Source: Cubamyces lactineus (taxonomy: Eukaryota; Basidiomycota; Agaricomycetes; Polyporales; Polyporaceae). Taken from it: DNA of 64,000 nt. The notes beneath the pieces were generated by a model, which was given only the letters and a program-made list of their open reading frames with translations, searched no databases and was not told the DNA's origin. Both the position numbers and the translations under genes were made by a program. How positions within the stretch are numbered: position 1 is the first letter of the stretch; each line of letters starts with the position of its first letter. This document shows, one piece after another, positions 58,960 through 64,000 of the stretch. The DNA lies in the NCBI GenBank assembly GCA_022376465.1, contig JACDTU010000006.1:1736001-1800000 (forward strand), written 5' to 3'.

Positions 58960-60313
58960 TCACTGCGTTTCGTACGCCGCTAACCAACCTCTCGGACGGA
59001 ACTGATCCAAGATGTCCTTCAGGGTCTCGGGGAAAGTCCTGAACTTGGTACCCAGAACCTCCTTGGCTTTTTCGTTTGAGCAAATCCGCTTGGATGGCGG
59101 GGTAGGGTACCTGGCGGGGTCGCCCTTGTCGAGTGTAGGGAGGAGGTTGAGGTCGCGCGCGGCGTTCACTGTAACGAATTGAAGTCAGCATAGTTGAGCA
59201 CGTATCCGGAAGGACGTAAAGACGTACGCCAATCCTGCCATGTGCACCATTCTATGCCAACGAAGATATCGTATAAGCATATAAGTTGTCATAACAAGAG
59301 TGTGCGATTGTACGTACGAGATGTACAGATGAAGCGTTCGCCGCCCGCCTGGTCGACTGCGAGAGCCTGAGTGTGCACGTCTGCAACGTCGCGGACGTCG
59401 ACGTAGTTCATAGCGGGTGGCATGATGTGTGCGGGGTCGCGAACGACGAAGAATTGGTGCCAGAACAGAAGCATCGTCCCAGGAAGCTTCATGGGCGATT
59501 CCGGGTCGTCGTGATTTGGCTAAAGGGCAGCCGTTGAGTATAGATCAGTCGATGCAAGGGTAATGCACGTACGCCGAAGACCCAACCAGGTTGGATAGTA
59601 GTCAGGTCCCAAGAGACTTTGCCCTTATTCTCCTCGTAGAACTTCCAAGCCGCTGATGCGAGTGGTGCTTTCAGTCATAAAACGCGTTTCGGATGACCAC
59701 GGACGGAATACCTTTCTCTGCGAAAATCTTGCTGGCGTCGTACATATAGTCCTTGCGAGCATCCTTGCCTTTGGCCTCGATCTCGGGGACGGCGACGTCG
59801 TTCCAGTCCTCCTCGGTGTAGGTCTTGGGCTTGTCGCTCAGAACTGCCTTGATGGAGGAAGTGACAACGATTCTCTTCGCATCCTTGCTATAACAGGATA
59901 CTCTATCAAATCGACGACGACCCTCGCGATGTGCTCTGTACATACCCATGGGCGGCGGCGCTCTGTAGCAAGCCGAGTGTACCCTTGACAGCGGGGTCGA
60001 TCACCTCTTTTGGGTCGTCGATCAGGTACGTCAAGGGAGATGCGGCGTGTATGATGGCTGAGACGCCTTTCACAGCGTCGTCGTACGCGTGATCCTGAAT
60101 ATAGTATGGCATCCTATCAGACGTGGGACTTGCGGTATGAATGCAACCAGAGTACGTACCGCGGTGATGTCTTCAGGGCGTCACCTTTGTCGGCGGACGC
60201 ACAACTGCACGAACAAGATACCCTCCCTCGAGGAGGCGGCGGACAATCCATTGTCCGATGTAACCGTTGGCACCGGTGACGAGGACCTTAGCGGGGACTG
60301 AGACGTTAGGCAT
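58960..60313 (-). pseudogene. Extended SDR reductase SDR-8, exon 1 damaged (pseudogene or remodelled gene)
   Basis: Starts [20 protein letters not shown] at 60313 and runs well to [10 protein letters not shown]. The next 100 bp or so that other copies have (helix and strand before VVPDITA) is deleted. The residual EDITA codons before the original donor GTACGT are out of frame, giving a TGA. All later exons are clean: DHAYDDAVKGVSAIIHAASP, KRIVVTSSIKAVLSD, TYTEEDWNDVAV, YDASKIFAEKG, MNYVDVRDVADVHTQALAV, a 24-nt microexon at 59228-59251 (CTWQDW) and an end of RGWLAAYETQ. A cryptic GTGACG right after PPTK would join exon 2 in phase 0 and restore the frame, at the cost of about 35 residues of the cofactor domain. 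Confidence 0.75.
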
Positions 60314-61295
60314 TGTGAGAGGGAGCTGTGAAGTTGGCACTATAGCTAGAACTCCAAGCTCTTATATCCTGCATGGAGTGCGCGGAGCGTGACGCGGGAA
60401 GTCCAGACGAGCCATGCCGAAGGCGCAACATGGGAGGGTCTCGGATAGCCCGACATTGCTAATGCAAGAGACAGCAGGTTCGGACATGACGCACGGGTCA
60501 GAACAGATGTTGCGGATAAGAGGCACTGCATACGTCGGAGAGGGATGGGGCTGGAGGTACTCCTGGAGATCTGCAACCCGGCAATCATAAACTGCATGGA
60601 TCGATCACTGGAAATCCGTTGTTGCCCGGTACGTCGAGCAGTGCCCTGCGATATTCATCGTGGACTTAGATGTCCTCAAGTATCTTATGTATTGTAGGTC
60701 CGAGGGCAATCATCATGAGTCGCACCGCCGCTTTTTGCAATCAGCGAGGCTTCGGCGACCTCAAGGCCGGAAAATCCAAGTAATTTCCACTTTGCCCTGT
60801 GCCTCGTGGCTGAGATGCGATTCCTGGGCATGGTGTACATCGTTAATCCATCAGACAACGCATTCAGGGAAAAGGGGTCGTCGCAACAGCGACTTACCAG
60901 ATTTTTGGCCGGTGGATCGGACTCACGGCCTCGGGGATACATCAATAGCCTGTACAGATTATACAAGCATGAGCGGAGTCAGTAGAGTCCACACTGTGGA
61001 AGTGTCGGCCATGCCAGAGTCAATGTCCGAGGCATGACATATCTGGAACTACCTTCGCCGTTACCATCGCGAACACAGCCAGAGACATGATATTGTAGAG
61101 CTGATTCTCTGGGTGTGATTGAGAGCTGGCATGAGGTACGAGGCGGCAGACGATGGTGAGTAGCTATGGTGATTTTGCCAACCTGAACGCGACGTAAAGA
61201 GGTGATTGGCAACATACATAGTAGACATCCAGGAGGTCGAAGCAGGCGCTCTAAACATTAAAGAGTACATACTTTTTCACACATTCGTGAATAAG
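60314..61295. other. Intergenic
   Basis: Promoter side of SDR-8 (TATA-like TTATAT near 60361) and the region up to tRNA-Glu. Short frames only. Confidence 0.45.
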
Positions 61296-61367
61296 TCCGA
61301 TATGGTGTAGTGGCTAACATTATCGCCTCTCACGCGATAGCCCGGGGTTCGATTCCCCGTGTCGGAA
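61296..61367 (+). tRNA. tRNA-Glu (CTC anticodon), second copy
   Basis: 72 nt, base-for-base identical to the gene at 13929-14000 but on the plus strand. Acceptor TCCGATA/TGTCGGA, anticodon CTC, no intron. Confidence 0.95.
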
Positions 61368-61555
61368 TTCATTTTGCCCCCTACGGCCAACAGACTGTAG
61401 CACCGCCGCAGCGGTCCCGAGAGTAAGATCGAGGTTGACTTCGTCCGTGGCCAACCACCATAAGTCGAGTCGCGTCCGCCTACTTTTAGTCTTACTTCTA
61501 CTATCGCCTATTACCCTCATATTCTCACCAGTGCCAACCTCCCATAGTCTTCGGC

Positions 61556-62329
61556 ATGTCCTTCAGTCCCTCAGATTCCGTAACACAACTCTGCACTTTC
61601 AAGGATTGTCTGGCGCGCCGCATTCTCGCGCAACCTGGAGTTGATGGCCAAGCTGACACTCAAACTGAGGCGGACTCCCTTGACGAATTTACATCGTACT
61701 TAGCGCAGGAAGTCTGGACATATCTCCCCCAAGCACTACGTGAAGCCACATACGAGAGTCGGGAGTCTGTACCAGACGTTGACGATCTCTCTCTGGATGC
61801 GATCCCTACCTCGTTCGCCGACACGTTAGTCTCGTGTGGGATCTCCGAAGACGATGAAGCGGCAGCGGCATTTCTACGCAAGACACTCCAGGATTACGTC
61901 GCGGAGGCGTGTGCGCCACCGCCAGTGTGGTCGAAGACTCGAACGAAGGAATGCGAGATATGCGAACGCTCTGTTCCGCTCACATATCATCATCTCATAC
62001 CGCGCGAAGTCCACGACAAAATCCGCAAGAAGAAATGGCATCCTGAGTCATTGTTGAACTCCGTAGCATGGCTGTGCAGGTGTGTACGCGCATCATTAAC
62101 CTGAGTAAAAAGGAGTCTCTCGCGGGCGTTCCAAGTCGCTATCACCCTATGATGATCTTCGTATTGACTCGTATTTCCCAGACCTTGTCATTCCGCCGTG
62201 CATCATGTTGCCTCCAACGAAGAACTTGCGCGAGAGTACTACACGATAGAACTACTCCTCGCTAGAGAGGACATCCAGAAATGGCGCAAATATGCGGCCA
62301 AGCAACGGTGGGGCGTTCGAAGGGGATAG
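61556..62329 (+). CDS. HNH-type zinc-binding/nuclease-like protein
   Basis: Two exons. The start at 61556 gives MSFSPSDSVTQLCTFKDCLA. The core is CEICERSVPLTYHHLIPRE, then LLNSVAWLCR at the end of exon 1 (about 62078), spliced by a GTGTGT donor to an exon starting PCHSAVHHVASNEE. The pattern C-x2-C...HH...C-x2-C-H...H is the HNH zinc-ribbon fold found in basidiomycete HNH proteins. Such proteins may be nucleases or simply zinc-binding; activity is not proven. The N-terminal 130 residues are acidic and unassigned. It ends AAKQRWGVRRG at 62329. Confidence 0.75.
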
Positions 62330-62765
62330 CTTGGCCTATATTACTACCATCTATACCCCGTGTCCTAGAATGCATTATGATCCTCGTACTTGGGTGAGTA
62401 CAAGAACATTCAGCCTATAGTGGTACCACTCATATTTTGTTGTAGACCCTCTCTGGCGACTATGACCGAAGGTCGTATGATATGTTGCAACGTGTACCCC
62501 CCCCCCTCTTGTCCAGCGGCAATGCGAATATGGTATATCCTGCCAGGCACGCTGAAGTCGCTGCGATCAGAATATGGACCCCGTGCGAGGCTTCGTGTTA
62601 GACGCGAACGGCACCGACGGAGTGATCTGCAGATCCATTCCCATAACTCCTGCTATGGCTAGTTATCTCGAGGTTCTGTTTCGAGTCAGATCCACTTGAG
62701 TCGAGGTCGACACCAGCCTCGTCTAGTATATAAGAGAACCGCACGCCTGGATTCGATCAACACCC
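62330..62765 (+). promoter_or_regulatory. Upstream region of secreted gene, TATA box at 62727-62733
   Basis: TATATAA lies 33 bp before the start codon at 62766. The short leader this implies suggests strong, focused transcription initiation. Nothing else recognised in the interval. Confidence 0.5.
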
Positions 62766-63390
62766 ATGATGAAGCTTCGCACGAACCTCAGAACCAACCT
62801 CTATGGCTTTCATATGCTTGCTCTTTTACATCTCGCTTTCGCAGTAGCAGCTTCGCCTAGCACTCTCCAGGCCCGCCAGTCCGACGTGTGTTCGGGCTTG
62901 GCCTGTCCAGCGAACGGTGAACCGTGCAGTGCAGAGTGCCTCTGCATCCACCCTCTGCCCAGCTCTGGGTCTGTCAGTAACGTCTTCGCATCCATTGCTA
63001 TGCTAGGGCCCCACTAACCGAGCATATTTGGCTGGAATTCGCCAGGTCTGTGTGCCTAACTCTTGTGTCAGCGCACCGTGCACGACGGACGCCGATTGCT
63101 GCACGACGCCTCTGGCGTTCTTCTGCCTGAAGCCTGCGAACGTCACCGACGGGGCGAGTGTTTGTTCTGGACCTTCAGGTGTGATAGCAGCACTGACTTT
63201 GAGCTCCACACGTAGATCTGTGCACCTACGCTGCCACCTGCTTGAACTCGTCAACCTCGTCGGACCCTCACACTGTGGCACGAAGGCTGAGATATCGAAG
63301 CATGCAGGACCAGGGGCTTCCACCTACCTACGGGATAGCTGTGTCTCGGGGCCGCGGGTTACAGGGACGTTAGATACTCAACGCAGATAG
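62766..63390 (+). CDS. Small secreted cysteine-rich protein 2
   Basis: Exon 1 (62766-62972) gives a signal peptide with hydrophobic core MLALLHLAFAVAASPS, then LQARQSDVCSGLACPANGEP and CSAECLCIHPLPSSGS. The intron 62973-63045 has donor GTCAGT and a perfect CTAAC branch site at 63013-63017. Exon 2 starts VCVPNSCVSAPCTTDADCC and continues FFCLKPANVTDGASVC. The joint is phase 0, as in the gene at 63672. The frame stays open to 63390, but the tail after CSGPSG is unlike the family, so a further intron near 63178 and an earlier true stop are possible. It has at least 15 cysteines in the mature part. Function unknown; effector-like or structural. Confidence 0.6.
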
Positions 63391-63671
63391 CCCCTAGTGC
63401 AAATCACCTTGCAGAGCTCGGCTATAACAGATTGTCTGGCCGTCATCACGTAGTACGTGCACAGAATGAATAGCTGCGATCTGTCAGAACGCGTGTTTCC
63501 GGCCATCGGTGAGAGACAGACTTCGCGTCGGCAGATGCATCATTGTGTTTGAATTAGCATCGTTCTCTCATGCGCAGCGGTGCCGGACACTGGAAACAAG
63601 AGGAGTCAGCACTACAAATACGGAAGTCACCTGCAGGCACCCTCTGCTGCATGCCTCTCCGTCGCCCCACA

Positions 63672-64000
63672 ATGCACGTCCGCACGTCTGTTCCAGTCGC
63701 TGCAGTCCTCGCCGTTCTCCTCCACGGCGTCTTAGGAGTGGATGCCTCGCTGAGCACACTCGATAGACGTCAGTCCGACTCGTGCTCGGGTCTTCCCTGC
63801 CCCGGCAATGCACAGCCGTGTAGCGATGAATGTACTTGCATTAACCCGCTCGAACTCGGGAATGGGGTGAGTAGCATTGTTCACTTACGGAGAGCTCTGT
63901 CATAGAACAAACATGACGTGCTGACGATTGAGATCTGCACGTTTGGAAGGAATGCGTGCCGAGCTCGTGCATTGGGGTAAGATGCACGTCGAACGCCGAT
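63672..64000 (+). CDS. Small secreted cysteine-rich protein 3 (cut by window end)
   Basis: Exon 1 (63672-63866) gives a signal peptide MHVRTSVPVAAVLAVLLHGV, then LDRRQSDSCSGLPCPGNAQP and CSDECTCINPLELGNG. The intron 63867-63949 has donor GTGAGT. Exon 2 from 63950 reads ECVPSSCIGVRCTSNAD and runs off the window. It is a clear paralogue of the gene at 62766: the RQSD-x-CSGLxCP motif, cysteine spacing and intron phase all match. An upstream in-frame ATG at 63651 would put charged residues before the signal peptide, so 63672 is preferred. Confidence 0.65.

Noticed and set aside
1..64000. CRISPR arrays, bacterial operons, insertion sequences
   Set aside because: No regularly spaced repeats, Shine-Dalgarno patterns or transposase seen; intron-rich genes show this is a nuclear fungal sequence.

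Overview
The window looks like nuclear DNA of a basidiomycete mushroom (Agaricomycetes, probably a wood-decay lineage). Genes are split by many introns of about 50-60 bp with GTRNGY donors. Several families are typical of that class: FunK1 protein kinases, DUF6533/DUF6534 seven-helix membrane proteins, an agaricomycete F-box family and a HET-domain protein. tRNA-Pro and tRNA-Thr carry short introns. The species assignment is inference; nothing in the sequence names it.

Layout. 1-1160: 3' part of a FunK1 kinase (copy A). About 4 kb: a small secreted cysteine-rich protein. 5.6-7.9 kb: DUF6534 membrane protein. 8.3-10.5 kb: F-box protein. 10.8-12.7 kb: DUF6533 membrane protein. 13.9 kb: tRNA-Glu. 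14.2-18.7 kb: WDR48/Bun107-like WD40 protein. 19.9-21.9 kb: HET-domain protein. 22.6-24.9 kb: FunK1 copy B. 25.4-26.7 kb: NmrA-like protein. 26.7-29.8 kb: no gene seen. 29.8-31.2 kb: second DUF6533 gene. 31.7-50.9 kb: array of seven extended short-chain dehydrogenase/reductases of the dihydroflavonol-reductase/Gre2 type (SDR-1 to SDR-7), broken by FunK1 copy C and by a truncated reductase remnant. 51-54.6 kb: a hypothetical protein, tRNA-Pro and a GH16 glucanase. 57.2 kb: an 80-residue cytochrome c oxidase subunit 8 gene. 58.3 kb: tRNA-Thr. 59-60.3 kb: SDR-8, damaged in exon 1. 61.3 kb: second tRNA-Glu, identical to the first. 61.6-62.3 kb: HNH-type protein. 62.8-64 kb: two more small secreted cysteine-rich genes, the last cut by the window edge.

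The most interesting structure is the reductase/kinase region. Eight reductase genes share one seven-exon plan that includes a 24-nt microexon kept at the same length in every copy. One reductase 3' fragment is joined to the downstream flank of FunK1 copy C. A shorter piece of the same junction also lies beside FunK1 copy B, 27 bp after the HET gene stop codon. So the kinase appears to have been duplicated as a cassette carrying a scrap of reductase. FunK1 copy C is a mosaic: its N-terminal half matches copy B, and it switches within about 10 bp to matching copy A. This is a fast-evolving segment shaped by tandem duplication, segmental duplication and gene conversion.

How the genes work together is not settled. 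The reductases probably act on aldehydes or ketones with NADPH, and the NmrA-like protein may sense NAD(P), but no backbone biosynthetic enzyme is visible. I see no evidence of a co-regulated pathway beyond TATA-like elements seen upstream of several reductase starts.
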